From Isoetes taiwanensis (Eukaryota > Streptophyta > Lycopodiopsida > Isoetales > Isoetaceae), in the NCBI GenBank assembly GCA_021234155.1, contig JAJEKV010000077.1, forward strand, positions 3,066,472 through 3,130,471: DNA of 64,000 nt. Direction: 5' to 3'. The notes beneath the pieces are model-generated. The model did not search any database, was not told the DNA's origin, and saw nothing but the letters and a program-made list of their open reading frames with translations. This document shows, piece after piece, positions 35,391 to 45,956 of the stretch (positions within the stretch are counted from its first letter, which is position 1; every line of letters begins with the position of its first letter). The translations under genes and the position numbers were made by a program.

Positions 35391-36299
35391 TTAAAAACAA
35401 TTACATGGGCTATGGAAATAGGGTGTTTATTGTGAGCCCTTGATTAAGGACTCACGACTCCATCTTGGCCATTAACATAACATGATGGCACAAACATGGG
35501 TCTAAGCCATTACAAATATGAAATTAGGAAGTGAAAATACAAGGCGCACTCTAGATGTAATGATTAGTACACCTTACAAAAATACGGCCACCAAATCATA
35601 TAAAACCATAGGGAAAAATGTACAAAAATACAAAAACAACCCCATATTATGCTACATATTCCATATGGGCAGCTTCTTATTTTTCAAGCACAATTCAGCT
35701 TGGAGTGTTCTCTCTCATTCTTGTGAAGCCATCAGATTGGTTATTTTTCTAATATAGAAGAAGGATCGAAAGCATCTTATATGCGATGTAGTTTGTGCGA
35801 TGTTCTAAATTCTATGAAAATAAACTTGGCAAGCTTATTGCAAAATTACTTGACTTCTCAAAGAGCCTCATAGGTTTATAATCACGTTCTATTTTATTTC
35901 GTGGTCAAGACAAAAAGATATGAGGGTTTCTTGATCATTTCCCATAATGCTTCTTAGTTGTCAAGTGAAATATGCTTATAGTCTGATCCGCTCCATGATG
36001 AAGATGAAGTTGTGGAAGAAGAAAGGAGAGTTGAGATGAAGTTAATCATTGTTTTTTAACCACAACCATTAATTCAATTGTTTTAAACCTTAACCATTGA
36101 ATGTTAATTGAATGTTATAATCGACGTTAAAATTTAAAAATTTAGATTGCAATCCATCGGTGACCCGGTATGTATAAATGAGAATGGAGATAACATGAAT
36201 ATTATGTCTTATGGACTTGTTTGGGTTCGATTCCCAAAAGCTTTTTTTTAAACAATTAAAAAGATCAATGCAAAATTCATAATATATTAGCTTTTAAAT
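35391..36299. other. CACTA interior with a dispersed repeat piece
   Basis: No gene. The part at 35540-35662 resembles 55320-55447: both have GCACTCTAGATG, ATTAGTACA, RTACAAAAA, and both end ATTATGCTACATATT. The same end also occurs at about 40885 and 41315, marking a small dispersed family. Confidence 0.5.
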
Positions 36300-37060
36300 T
36301 GTGGTTTATAGTAATTTTTTATTTTAATGTGTGCCATGTGTCAACATTTGATTTGATAGAAGACATATTAAAAACAATACCTTCTTTTTCTACATGTAAT
36401 AATAAAGTTTTTTTTATCTCAAAAGTATGCCACGTGTCCATATTTGATTAGCTAGAATAATATTTTTTTATTTAAAAAGCATGCCACGTGTCAATATCTC
36501 ATTAGTTAAACAACCACATTAGAAACACACATTTTTTCCACATGTTATAATATTATTTTTTACATGTCCTTATTTCAGGAAAACTATAGCTAGATTTCAA
36601 TAACACATGTAGGGTTTCGTAAATTAAAAAAAGGCCATACGTGATTTTTTTTTTAATTTTGCAAAAACAACACTTGAAACAACATGTCCATATTGCGAAA
36701 AAGAACACTTGAAAACATCAATTTTCTATTTCCTACGTGTTCTTTTCTTTGTAGTGTTTTATTTCTAGTGTTGTAATTTAGTTTTTCAGGTGTAGTAAAA
36801 TTAAAACCTACACGTGCTATTTTAATAATAAACAACGCATGGTTCTGCCAAAAAACAACAGTGAAGGAAAAAAGTACACGTTGACAAGAATTCACAAAAA
36901 CCATGTCAATTTTTTTCTGGCGTGGATTTTTTACGCCAAAAGACCACGATTGGAAATTTACGCCAAAAACCACTTTGTCTCTTTTGTGCAAATCCGGATA
37001 AACAGGCCACGTGGACTTTTGGGACCATTTTGGTGTTGTTTTTGACATAAAACAACACTT
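36300..37060. repeat. Right subterminal CATGT/CACGTG repeat array
   Basis: Repeated words CACGTGTC, ACATGTCCWTAT and CCACATGTTATA occur at roughly 36328, 36391, 36428, 36482, 36540, 36560, 36603, 36683 and 36735, mirroring the ACATGTC array at the left end. Such symmetric subterminal repeats support the CACTA assignment. AT-rich spacers; no gene. Confidence 0.6.
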
Positions 37061-37076
37061 CCGTACAACTAAAAAA

Positions 37077-37107
37077 CAACTGTGGACAAAAAATTGGGGT
37101 CAGTGTG
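37077..37107 (-). repeat. CACTA-like terminal inverted repeat, right
   Basis: Reverse complement of the left terminal repeat with about five differences. The element ends TCAGTGTG, directly followed by the GAA duplication. Confidence 0.85.
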
Positions 37108-37110
37108 GAA

Positions 37111-37614
37111 CCCCCCAAAACAAGAGCCAAGCTGACACTTGCAACTCTTGAGGCGTGGCGGCAAGATCGCCCGGGAGGTGTCGGAACCATGCTCGGCCCA
37201 CGGCGAAGTGACCAGGCCATAAGCCTAGCCCACTATGGGATCCCCCTAGCCCCCACTCGGCCAGGGATCCTCCCTCCATCTTGCCTCTAGCCCCGTTGTG
37301 TTCGAGCGCGTAGGTGAGTGTTCAGGTGCTAGAGTCAGGAAAAGAGGTCTAGGGTTAGGGTTTGAGCCAATATAGGTGAGGGTCCACATGGGATGCCACG
37401 TGGCACCACTAGGATGGGGCCATGTGGCGGTTGCTCAATGGGATAAGGCCATGTGAAAATGGGCCTTATCCTAAGGTTATCTAAGTTAACAATTAACTTA
37501 GATATATGCCCCTTGCCACTTTCTAAGGTATACAAGGCTACCAAAGGTCGACTTGTGTAGTGACGGGTCCAGGAATATACGTATTTATGGCGTATATTCC
37601 CTTGGAACGTCACA
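37111..37614 (-). repeat. 5' LTR, part right of CACTA insertion
   Basis: Resumes exactly where 23675 stops, with CCCCCAAAACAAGAGCCAAG, and aligns with about 12249-13230 of the intact LTR up to GGAACGTCACA. It is shorter than the equivalent region because of a deletion near 37300, where the intact LTR has an extra segment (about 12430-12930). Confidence 0.9.
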
Positions 37615-37850
37615 GAGCTTCCCTGGGACTGATTGTATCAACTTGGATAAGAAGCTTCCCAATGCCAACACCAAGATGATCATCTCCCAGCCTTTCATCA
37701 TTCACACTATCAGAAGGATCAACTGCAATTATGATGCCCTCTTCAAAGACCGTCCTGTTGCACGGGTGCAACAATAAGCAATCCATCTTCCTCCATTGGA
37801 GCCTAGTGCAATGTCCTGTGTTGGGCTTCCTTGGCTCCATTCTGCTCATC
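37615..37850 (-). pseudogene. DUF8039-like domain, part cut off by the retrotransposon
   Basis: The minus frame at 37849-37610 contains a Gly-rich strand, IIIAVDPSDSVNDERLGDDH, then VQVDTISPREAL, where the retrotransposon interrupts it. After removing the element and one GAGCT copy, the strand continues into 11614 and reaches WPIRYI near 11565 after a one-base shift. That resembles the closing WP motif of DUF8039-like domains, which are common in plant transposon-derived proteins. The same core recurs at 45.2 kb, with a related domain at 48.1 kb. Function of the domain is not known to me. Confidence 0.7.
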
Positions 37851-38131
37851 TCACATGCTCCCTAAATGAAAGAGCACACATTATAACCATATAACCATGA
37901 ACACTACAAAACAATAAACAATAAAATATAAACATATAACCATATATAACACCATAACCATATGACATATCGTAACCATCCTATATTATAATGTTATACC
38001 ATAATTCCTGGATTTGGATCCAGCCCTAAATCGGACGGCCACAGATGGCCTAACCAGATCCAAGGGTCCAAGCTTTTTTTTAAAAAAAAATCTGATCTCC
38101 TTTTTTTCGATGGTCCAAATGCCCTTTTATT

Positions 38132-38398
38132 CTACGAAGCCCTTTCGACGGCCATGGCCATGACCACATTTGCCTGTAAACACTTTTTTTCCTTTGCCCT
38201 AGCTACGGCTGTGAGCACAGCAACCCAGCCCTGGATCGATTCCTGTAGTTGCTCCATGGTGGCTTTTGTTTGCAGGCTTTTTCGGAGGAGAAGAGCTTGG
38301 CTTTCAAGATTTGTCGCAAGAGAAGCAAGTTGCTTCGTGCCTGTTATTGGCTTCTGCCTTGCTTTCATCTTTCCAAAATTTACCCGCTGCCCTCTCAT
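38132..38398 (-). pseudogene. Helical, coiled-coil-like segment upstream of DUF8039-like part
   Basis: An 88-codon minus frame starting MRGQRVNFGKMKARQ contains SLATNLESQALLLRKSLQ and TMEQLQESIQGW, with regular hydrophobic spacing, and ends AVERAS. It lies 280 bp upstream of the DUF8039-like fragment on the same strand. It could be the N-terminal region of the same broken gene; the link is by position only. The opposite strand has an overlapping 138-codon frame of less protein-like composition. Confidence 0.45.
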
Positions 38399-40633
38399 GC
38401 TTTTACATTTTGGATCTATTCCAACATGTTCTCAAATGTCTTCAAAGAAAATCTACTCGACTTTGCATTTTTCCTCTTCTAAGAAATACAGAAGATGCAG
38501 TGGAGATATGAAGATGCTTAATGAGGCCTACAAAGGGAATCGAATTCGATTCTACAGTTTCCTCTTTTGAGAAATAAAAATATGCAGGTGAGGTCAGAAG
38601 CTGCTTAAGGAAGTGCAGGTGAGTGCAGGAAGTGTAGGGAAGGGCTTAAGGAAGTGCAGGTGAGTGCTGACTGAGGAATTAAAGTGTAGTCCAAATGATA
38701 CGTCAAAGCTCCAATCATCTTATTGATGCTTTTCATGGAATTTTGAAAGAAAAGAAACTGCATTCAAACTGTATAGACATGTGTAGGTTGGGCACGTTCA
38801 AAAAAGAGGTAAGCATAACAACAAAAGTTTATTTTCTTTCCATTACACAACCATCAATTGGTCTCTTTATACATGCAGCAGTTGCTTTGGCAAATAATTT
38901 GAATTGGTTGCAAGAGATGCTTTGGCAAACGATTTGAATTGGATTTGAATTGTATACTGTATATTCTCCACGGAGACTATCTCATGGCCCAAAGATCTGC
39001 CACAAAAAAGCCAGACTCTCACTAAGATACTATCTTTCGTTGTTGCATCTGTTCACAAGTAAGTCATAATTATTACTTTTGCAGCATTGAAGATTTCTAA
39101 AATCTCTCTTTCTTGGATCTGTTCACAAAAAAGTAGTAATTGTTACTTTTGTAGCATAGAATATTTCTGAATCCATTGGCAAATGGATCTCTATTAGCAG
39201 ATGCTCCTAACAGCATCATGTAAACATCATGTAAAACTGAACAATGCTTTGTATTCTTAATTTGTCAATTGAACAAATGGATCATCATGCAATTGCTGAT
39301 TATCATGCAGACTCACATGTGTAATAACCCTTTGCTTGATTTCTGTTGAACAGTCGAGGTAATGATGCAAGCAATATTGCAATTGTAAAAATGGCTGGAG
39401 AATGTAAATTTGCACCAAAGGCACTACTGGAATTGATTATATCTCGATGTGTCTAGAAAGCAAAGACACTGAAGCAATGTAGAAGAGGATCCAAAGTGGT
39501 ACTAAATTTTGTATTTTCCAAGTAATTTCTTTGAGCAAGAATTTTGTGTTATTGGCTTTGGGTTTAACATATGGCATTGTTGTAGATAATTCTACAGAGA
39601 AGAAAAAGAAGCATAATGTGATATATTTTTTCAGCAAGTTGTGGCGGAGTTGTGGCTGAACTATAAAAGAATCATAAACATATCGGTGGAAGACTTATTT
39701 TGAAGCAGCCCCAAAGAAGATAAGACTTGGGAAAGATAGTGGGGCAAGCCACAGTCAAGGACACAAATTTTTGAAGTGAAGCTTGGACACAAAGTTTAGT
39801 GTTTTGGAGATTGAATTTTCATGTACCATAGTTTCTGAGCTCTAGAAAATGCTACTTTTCACTTTATACTCAAAAAAGAAATATAGTTTTAAAAAGTGCT
39901 CTAAGGACCATTCGACAGAATTTGCGCTTATGTTCTCATTATGCTAGCTGCCACATAAAAGATGTTAGAAGATCAATTTTATTGCCAACTTTTAACAATT
40001 AAGTAATTTACATCATCATAACCTATCCCATCTACTTGAGATTTGCACCATTATTGTTAACAACATTTTTGCAATTTTAACATTACCATAGATTACAATA
40101 TTACTTGGTCTAAAAATTCCTTCATTTTCCCAAACGCTAATAACAACCATTGCGTACACCTTGCACCAAAAAGTTTGTGCTTCGTTCTGTAAGGAAAAAC
40201 TTATCAGGCTTTTATTATGTTCAATAAGCAACTATATGCAAGAGCATCATTTATAGGTTTTCAACTAAAGTCCAGCAACGCAACAAGTTAGTTTTAAAGG
40301 AATTTTCTTTCCAGACCATCCTTCGCTGTCGCAGAGCATATTAGATATAATTGTCGGAGCTTGGCTATGGCGCCCCATGGCCAGCTATGGAAAAGCTTAG
40401 AGAAAGATTTGCAACACTCTTCCCTTAGACCATAGTAGGTTAGAATCATTCAGAGCTTTAAGAATGGATGTATCATGATGTTAACGAGCAAGAGGTATTT
40501 TAGTGGTGGAATGCAAATGGAGTCCACCAAATTGTTGGATTTCTTTAGGTTTTCTGCCCCTTTTGAATCTATTTAAGGGTCTTTGCCCAAAGCTCCACAC
40601 TTTGAAGATGTTGCACAATTCATGGGAATATTG
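38399..40633. other. Unassigned stretch with small tandem duplications
   Basis: No gene recognised. GTGCAGGTGAGTGC is repeated near 38600-38680. A unit of about 68 bp, with GATCTGTTCACAAG/A and TTACTTTTGCAGCAT, is duplicated at 39048-39110 and 39116-39175. Confidence 0.45.
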
Positions 40634-40896
40634 GATGGTATATCGTGCCTCTATACGGTTTCATTTAAGCTTTTAGAATATGAAATACGGGGTTTCGAAC
40701 CTCTACTAAAATAACTCAATGTCCTAATAAGACTACTTTAACCAATCTAACTAGTGAGCTAATGTGACTATTTTTTATCTTAAATCTATGTTTTTTTATA
40801 ATAACCCATTGAATTGTTTTAGGGATATGGTCTATGGTTTCAAGAATTATATCTATATCAAATCCCCCCTGGAACCCCTTATTTTGCTACATATTC
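40634..40896 (+). repeat. Direct repeat, copy 1 (about 263 bp)
   Basis: Starts GATGGTATATCG and ends CTACATATTC. It is almost identical to 41062-41330. On the minus strand GAGGTTCGAAACCCCG (near 40690) resembles a polymerase III B box, intact here and damaged in copy 2. A tRNA-derived origin is possible but no A box was assigned. Confidence 0.8.
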
Positions 40897-41061
40897 TAAG
40901 CGAGGTGCACCCTGAACTACCACAGTCGTCGGATCTGTCAATCCTACGGCCCCAGGCTAATGTTGGAGCCTCACGGACACCTCTACGTTTGATTATGCTC
41001 AATTATGATTGGGGGCGCCTATGATTTTTAAGATGTCGAATCTGAGTTTGCCTAAGGTTTT

Positions 41062-41330
41062 GATGGTATATCGTTGCCTCTATAATGGTTTTATTTAAGC
41101 TTTTAGAATATGAAATCACGGGTTTCAACCTCTACTAAAATAACTCAATGTCCTAATAAGACTACTTTAACCAATCTAACTAGTGAGCTAATGTGACTAT
41201 TTTTTTTATCTTAAATCTATGTTTTTTTATAATAACCCATTGAATTGTTTTAGGGATATGGTCTATGGTTTCAAGAATTATATCTATATCAAATCCCCCT
41301 GGAACCCCCTGTTATTTTGCTACATATTCA
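41062..41330 (+). repeat. Direct repeat, copy 2 (about 268 bp)
   Basis: Second copy, 428 bp downstream of the first in the same orientation, differing by a few 1-base indels. The 165-bp spacer is unrelated. Both share their terminal TTTTGCTACATATTC with the dispersed pieces near 35650 and 55440. Confidence 0.85.
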
Positions 41331-43700
41331 ATGCTAAAGATCTCCATCATTGACATTGTCTTCTGCGATTGAAGAAAGGCCCGAATATGACATAAGATTT
41401 TTTATAGTTTTAGAAGGTAGGAGTATGTCAAGACCGTATGATGTTGACGTCAGCAAGTTGGGTGTGGGTTTTCAACAGACTTTTTGTGTTCTTCATTTTT
41501 GTAGTTGCTTTGTTCGAGAGTTAGGTCTTGGCCAACACTTGGCATGCTGAAGTAAAGGTAGTGGCATGCTGAGGCGGTGGAGCACAAAGCTTCTCGGAAC
41601 TATTGCAATTTGAGCACAAAGCTTGCCGAACTTGCCAGGTTTTTTGATTTGAACAGGGCTATTGGAAACTTTTTGGTTAGTGAAGCCTTTAGGCTTCATT
41701 CTGAGGCTTTTTAAAATTGAATAGGGTTGTTGCAATTTATCTTGTTTTCTTAGTGAAGCTTTTAGGCTTCTTTCTGAGAGAGATGATTCCTACTTATTCG
41801 TTTTAGATTTAATGGCTCTGTTCTAGCTGCGGGACATGGAATGGCATGCTGAACTGCTTCATTAAAACTCAAGAACGTGTTGTATTTTGTTTCTTCTACC
41901 AGGTTAGATACAAGTATTTGTGAATGCTTGTCTTTGCCTTCGAGGTGCTTGTAGCTAGTACCATGAGTTACAAGAAGTTTGCAGAGACTCTCAGCTGAAG
42001 CATGGTGCTCCTCAAATGTGGTGCTGCTGATTTGGTAAGGGGTTCAATTCCCCGGTATTAGACTCCTTGAATCTTGCAACATTTAAAACTATGTTTTATT
42101 TGTGCTCTTAAGCAGGTCTGAAGTTGGCTGCTTGCTGCAAACTTCTTATAGTAGGAGATGGTTGTAACTTATTATGTTTAATTATTTTTCCCTTCAAGGA
42201 ATTGCTGCATAGAAGCTTGCAGGGAGCACATGTGAGCATGCTTCCTTGCTGCAAATCAATCGAATTTTATTCTCTATTCTTCCTTTCATAATTTTGCATA
42301 AGCTGAATTGATGGAAAGTTGTCAATTCATATGATCTTGTCTTTGTAATGCATAAGTACTGGTAGACTTTGCTGTAGCACATGACTTGTTCCCATGTGCA
42401 GACAATTCTCTGGTTTATGATTGACTGTATGGTTGACCTGCATCCTATGGTTTATAAATCATAGAGTGACATGGAAATCCGAGTTTGACCCCATCTTGAT
42501 TTTTGGGAGACGGTCAAGGTGGAGCCATATGGAACATTAGTTGGAATATTTTATGGTTCCATGGTCCAAATGAGACGAGTATCCAAATGAGATGAGTCAA
42601 TTATATGTAGAAATGAATGAGATTTTTAAATTATAGCTATTATCTATTCATATTGTAACACAGTATCCCTTCATATTGTAACACAGTATCTATGGAACAG
42701 TGCCGCTTATATGTCTAGAATCAAGATAGAGTATGACCACAATCGAAACTATGCATATGTGTAGTGACTCCTGCTCCTACGTCTCGCGTCGTCTAGAGGC
42801 ACCACCGAAAATAATTATAGGTTGGAATCTCTGCTGGTCATGCATGGCTTATTTGTACGATGTCGGAGTGGCAGAACCAACATGCAATGGGTGCAAGAAA
42901 ATTAATTCCCTTAGCCAAGGAAAAGCCCGAAAAGCTAAGGGCCAAGATTGAATCATAGTGGAGATGAATCGAAGGCTACAGATGAGGGGAAAAGTTTAAG
43001 GACAAAAGAAAGGAATCATCCAGTGAGGAGAGACTGTTTCTTAGCGCAGATGGATCGAAGGCCACAGTTGCAGACAAGATGAGAGGGAAAACTAGGGCAG
43101 GAGGGAGTCGGTCGGTCAGAAGAAAGAAATCGTTTAACATCACAGATGCCGCTGGCAAGGCATTTTCTACTATTCTTCACATGATTCTAGGTGAGCATCT
43201 TGGTCCTTGTTTCTCATTTAATCTACATTGGCATGCTGCTTGGAACATCATAGTTCCAAATCTGCCACAATAATACACTTTTACGGATGTCCCAGGATTG
43301 TTTACAGAAGGATGCAACGAGCATTTAAAGATCAAGATGGATGATCCTTCTAGTTTTTTAAAAGGTTGTATATTGTATTGTTTGATTTTTTTCTCGAAAT
43401 GAGACTTCATATGCCATTCTAATCGGATCTGCCCTTAGTTAGTGTTCATGACATAGAACCATTTTCAAGGACATTACAGTCTTTAGTTGTAGCGGTTGTA
43501 GGAAGATAGTAGGAAGATAATACGAATGACCTTGCTCCAAGTCCATCAATTCACAATACTAACATAACAATCTATGCATTTGGTTCTTAGAGTATCCACA
43601 CTAGCAGCATTGTGGTAAGACCCTTGGCTAGTCCTGGACACGAGACTTTTATTGCCAGCATTGACATGAATATTTTTAACTTCTAACTTAAACCTTCTAT
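41331..43700. other. Unassigned, faintly gene-like stretch
   Basis: No family recognised. Slightly protein-like plus frames occur at 41350-41550 (IRFFIVLEGRSMSRPYDVDV) and 43079-43273. A tandem duplication carrying GTGAAGCYTTTAGGCTTC lies at about 41640-41780. ATCGAAGGCYACAG is repeated near 42970 and 43050. Confidence 0.35.
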
Positions 43701-43713
43701 CTTCTACTTTCAG

Positions 43714-43772
43714 ATGGTCTTATTGAGTCTCACAAAGTTCTTGCTGCCCAAAGTGGCATAATACTGGAATAG
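43714..43772 (+). pseudogene. BTB-like fragment
   Basis: After a splice-acceptor-like TTTCAG, the plus frame reads DGLIESHKVLAAQSGIILE and stops. The DG..I.xHK.VLAAxS pattern is the most conserved strip of BTB/POZ domains, which mediate dimerisation and Cullin-3 binding. Only about 19 residues are visible and no flanking exon was found, so this is tentative. Confidence 0.35.
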
Positions 43773-44159
43773 GTTCTATACATCCAATGACATATCTAGT
43801 GAAAAATACTGCAGGCCTCTAATACTTTTTCCTCTGTGGCAACCGCAAAAGGTGTTGGTTTGGTACCCATAATTGCTTGTCTCTGATTTTCTGGTAACAT
43901 CTTCATGTCGAACAAGCAATTTATGAGATGGACCGGTTCAGGTTCCTTTGGATTTGCCCTTGGTACATTTTAGTTCTTGACCCTGGGGTTTGTAATAGTA
44001 ATCTCAGCGGCGCTTCTAGTGTCAAGAGCACATGCCAAATTTTTAAACATTTATCACTTCCCTGTTTACAGCCTCTGCATGTGCCAATAGTAATACCATA
44101 TATGTCCCTTCGATGAGCCTCATGCAAGTAATCAGACCTCTTGCGGTTAGCTTCTGACG

Positions 44160-44530
44160 AAAATGTCAGAAATCTCTGTGGAGCTAAGACTGTCTCAGAC
44201 CAGCAAAATATTTATAATTTGCTAGCTTCTGGGATCTTTATCCGCGATGGAAATGAGATAATTGAGTAGTTCATACCTTGTCAATGTTCAATCTATGATT
44301 TCTTAATGCACACGTTTACGTATTTCATTTTAATGCAATCATATATATTATTTGTGGATCGTTCTACTAGAGGTATGTGCTATATGTTATCCTCAAAAGC
44401 ATTGACTATCGTTTGGAAGGATGATCCCCGTTACTGGGAATGGCGCTCGCACGCCAAATCTAAGTACTTATTAAGCAACTCCATGAATTGGATCTTAGTA
44501 CATGGTTATTTGTATGTTCTTTTCATATGA
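44160..44530 (+). pseudogene. PP2 (phloem protein 2, Nictaba-like lectin) domain, partial
   Basis: The frame at 44306-44530 contains FVDRSTRGMCYMLSSKALTI, then VWKDDPRYWEWRSH, ending near WILVHG. This follows the opening of PP2 domains: (F).D..TG..CYMLSA..L.I.WG.D.RYW.W. Upstream, 44190-44260 gives LLASGIFIRDGNEI, similar to the strand before it in PP2 proteins. PP2 proteins are carbohydrate-binding lectins of plant cytosol and phloem, often fused to F-box or other modules. The lectin fold's second half was not found downstream, so it is partial or split by introns. Confidence 0.65.
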
Positions 44531-44956
44531 TTGTTGACATTATTTACCAACTCAAACATATCGTTGATGCCGAGAAAAGCAATTGCATCTCCTTGTTAAT
44601 GAAATACTTGTGCAATTCAGTCTTGATCAAGCACCCTCGCACTGCTGGTGTCTCAAACATTAGAACTGTGCACATTTACATTTGATCTACAAGACATTCG
44701 AGGCAACGAATCTTATGTTTATTAAGTATCTGAACATGACAATGAGATTCATCTTAATGCTACAAATGTAAGTATAGTCTTTAATGTGTTATAGCCTTGA
44801 TTTAATTTTATACTGAAGTAGCTTGCATCTATGAAACTTATATCTAGCAGACTGATAACCATGTTTGAGATTGCAATGATACAATAAGAATGCAGAATAT
44901 AGTAGCAGTACTCCAGCAACCAAAGTGGCACAATCGTTTCGTGAAGATTTGAATTT
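44531..44956. other. Unassigned stretch after PP2 remnant
   Basis: AT-rich DNA. The 44488-44685 frame does not continue the PP2 fold convincingly. No other signal. Confidence 0.35.
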
Positions 44957-45253
44957 TTAAATAAATTTCACCAAGAGAGTGGAACATTTGAGTCCAGTTT
45001 CTATTTTGGATATGGATGAAGCACACGTTGATATTATGAAAGTTATTGCTGAATCACAAGGTAACTTTCTGGTGACCACTTTATCCTCTCCTAACCTTTC
45101 ATCATTGACAGCTTGGATAGGATCAGCTAGTATGATAGTTCCTTCACCTACTAGCTCCTTATTGCATTGGTGCTTCACTTTCGCCTTCTTATTCTTCCAA
45201 TCCAACCTACTGTAGAGGATAATTTGCTTAACCCTTTGGGTGGTCCACACCAT
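44957..45253 (-). pseudogene. DUF8039-like domain fragment, second copy
   Basis: The 98-codon minus frame has a basic start (KNKKAKVKHQ) and then VGEGTIILADPIQAVNDERLGEDK, the same core as the 37.7-kb fragment, where EEGIIIAVDPSDSVNDERLGDD is seen. After that the frame departs from the family, probably at a frameshift or intron boundary. It shows that the gene family is multi-copy here. No DUF7869-like part was seen next to it. Confidence 0.6.
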
Positions 45254-45479
45254 TGACCTACAAGAACAATATTAACAATGGGGTAACAATATGATAAGAA
45301 CATTTGGTAACAAGGTTGATACATGTTGGGGGTGAAAGACATTATATTTTTACCCTTTTTAGGATCCACACGCTTCACCTATACAAATTTAAATGTTCTT
45401 AATATTAGCTCGAAAAAAGGACAAAGTAATTATGAGAATAGATTAAAGCGCAACTCCAAAAAATACAAAAAAAAAACCA

Positions 45480-45720
45480 TTAAATGGGCAAAAATATGTT
45501 GTAAGTGTAGGCAAAAATAGGTTGTAAGTATAGCTGACGTGTGGGTAACATAGGGTGTATGTAAGTAATTCTAAAGAATTAAGTATAGGTTGTAATTCTA
45601 GAGTATTAAGTATGGGTAAAAATAGGTTGTAAGTATAGCTGACGTGTGGGTAATCCTAGAGAATTAATGATAACATAGGGTGTAAATAGAATTAATGATA
45701 GCTAATTCGTAGAGGGTATA
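45480..45720 (+). repeat. Imperfect tandem repeat of about 115 bp
   Basis: GGTTGTAAGTATAGCTGACG with GTGTGGGTAA and CATAGGGTGTA recurs, first near 45518 and again near 45625, with AATTAAGTAT/AATTAATGAT spacers. No gene. Confidence 0.65.
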
Positions 45721-45807
45721 ATTCGTATATGATGTGATGGAATCATAATTACAACCACGCCTACTAAGCTATCACAAATCTTGCATGCAACTACTATATC
45801 GATGAAC

Positions 45808-45881
45808 CCACCCTCCCTCCCTCCTCCCTCCCTTCCCTTCCTTCCGTCCCCCCTCCCTCCCTCCCTCCCTCCCTCCCTCCC
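45808..45881. repeat. (CCCT)n microsatellite with G-quadruplex potential on the minus strand
   Basis: A nearly pure CCCTCCCTCCCT tract with CCTT interruptions. On the minus strand it holds many GGG runs spaced by one base, the ideal G4 pattern. It lies about 75 bp upstream of an acidic plus-strand coding-like region and could be promoter-proximal. The Gly/Arg/Glu-rich minus frames across it are compositional. Confidence 0.85.
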
Positions 45882-45956
45882 GACCATGGTGAGCCATGCA
45901 GCCATCTCGCTCCATCCCGGCCGGACTCACACCCAGAGCGAAGAAGAGATGAAAAG

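Larger units (their letters stand above)
23676..37107. mobile_element. 13.4-kb CACTA-like (En/Spm) transposon, non-autonomous
   Basis: The element starts CACACTCACCCCAGTTTTT and its other end, reverse-complemented, starts CACACTGACCCCAATTTTTT. The imperfect terminal repeats match for about 31 bp, through GTCCACWGTTG. It is flanked by a 3-bp duplication, GAA (23673-23675 and 37108-37110). The intact LTR at the equivalent site has a single GAA followed by CCCCC, so the empty site is known. A 3-bp duplication and CAC tips are CACTA hallmarks, although the tip is CACAC instead of CACTA. No transposase was seen inside; the cargo is satellites, a MITE and possible gene fragments. Confidence 0.88.
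11620..37614 (-). mobile_element. Ty3/gypsy chromovirus LTR retrotransposon with nested transposon
   Basis: The element is bounded by two LTRs that start TGTGACG and end CGTCACA, and by GAGCT duplications. On the minus strand it reads 5' LTR (37614 to 23036, split), tRNA-Met primer-binding site, long leader, gag with zinc knuckle, protease, reverse transcriptase, RNase H, integrase, chromodomain, polypurine tract and 3' LTR. Integrase after RNase H defines Ty3/gypsy, and the terminal chromodomain marks a chromovirus-like lineage. All frames are broken, so it is non-autonomous now. Without the 13.43-kb CACTA insertion it would be about 12.56 kb, long for the group because of a roughly 4.3-kb leader. 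Confidence 0.92.

Noticed and set aside
36195-36245. tRNA T-arm-like GGGTTCGATTCCC
   Set aside because: No acceptor stem, D arm or A box at the right distance, so not a tRNA. A SINE B box cannot be excluded but is unsupported.
37085-37110. Element start at CACTC/CAGTG, giving a CACTA-like 5-bp tip without CACAC
   Set aside because: With those edges the flanking trinucleotides (ACA and TGG) do not match. Including CACAC/GTGTG gives a perfect GAA duplication and agrees with the intact LTR.
42000-42062. tRNA-like GGGGTTCAATTCCCC
   Set aside because: Only the T-stem pattern is present. The flanking sequence does not fold as a cloverleaf.
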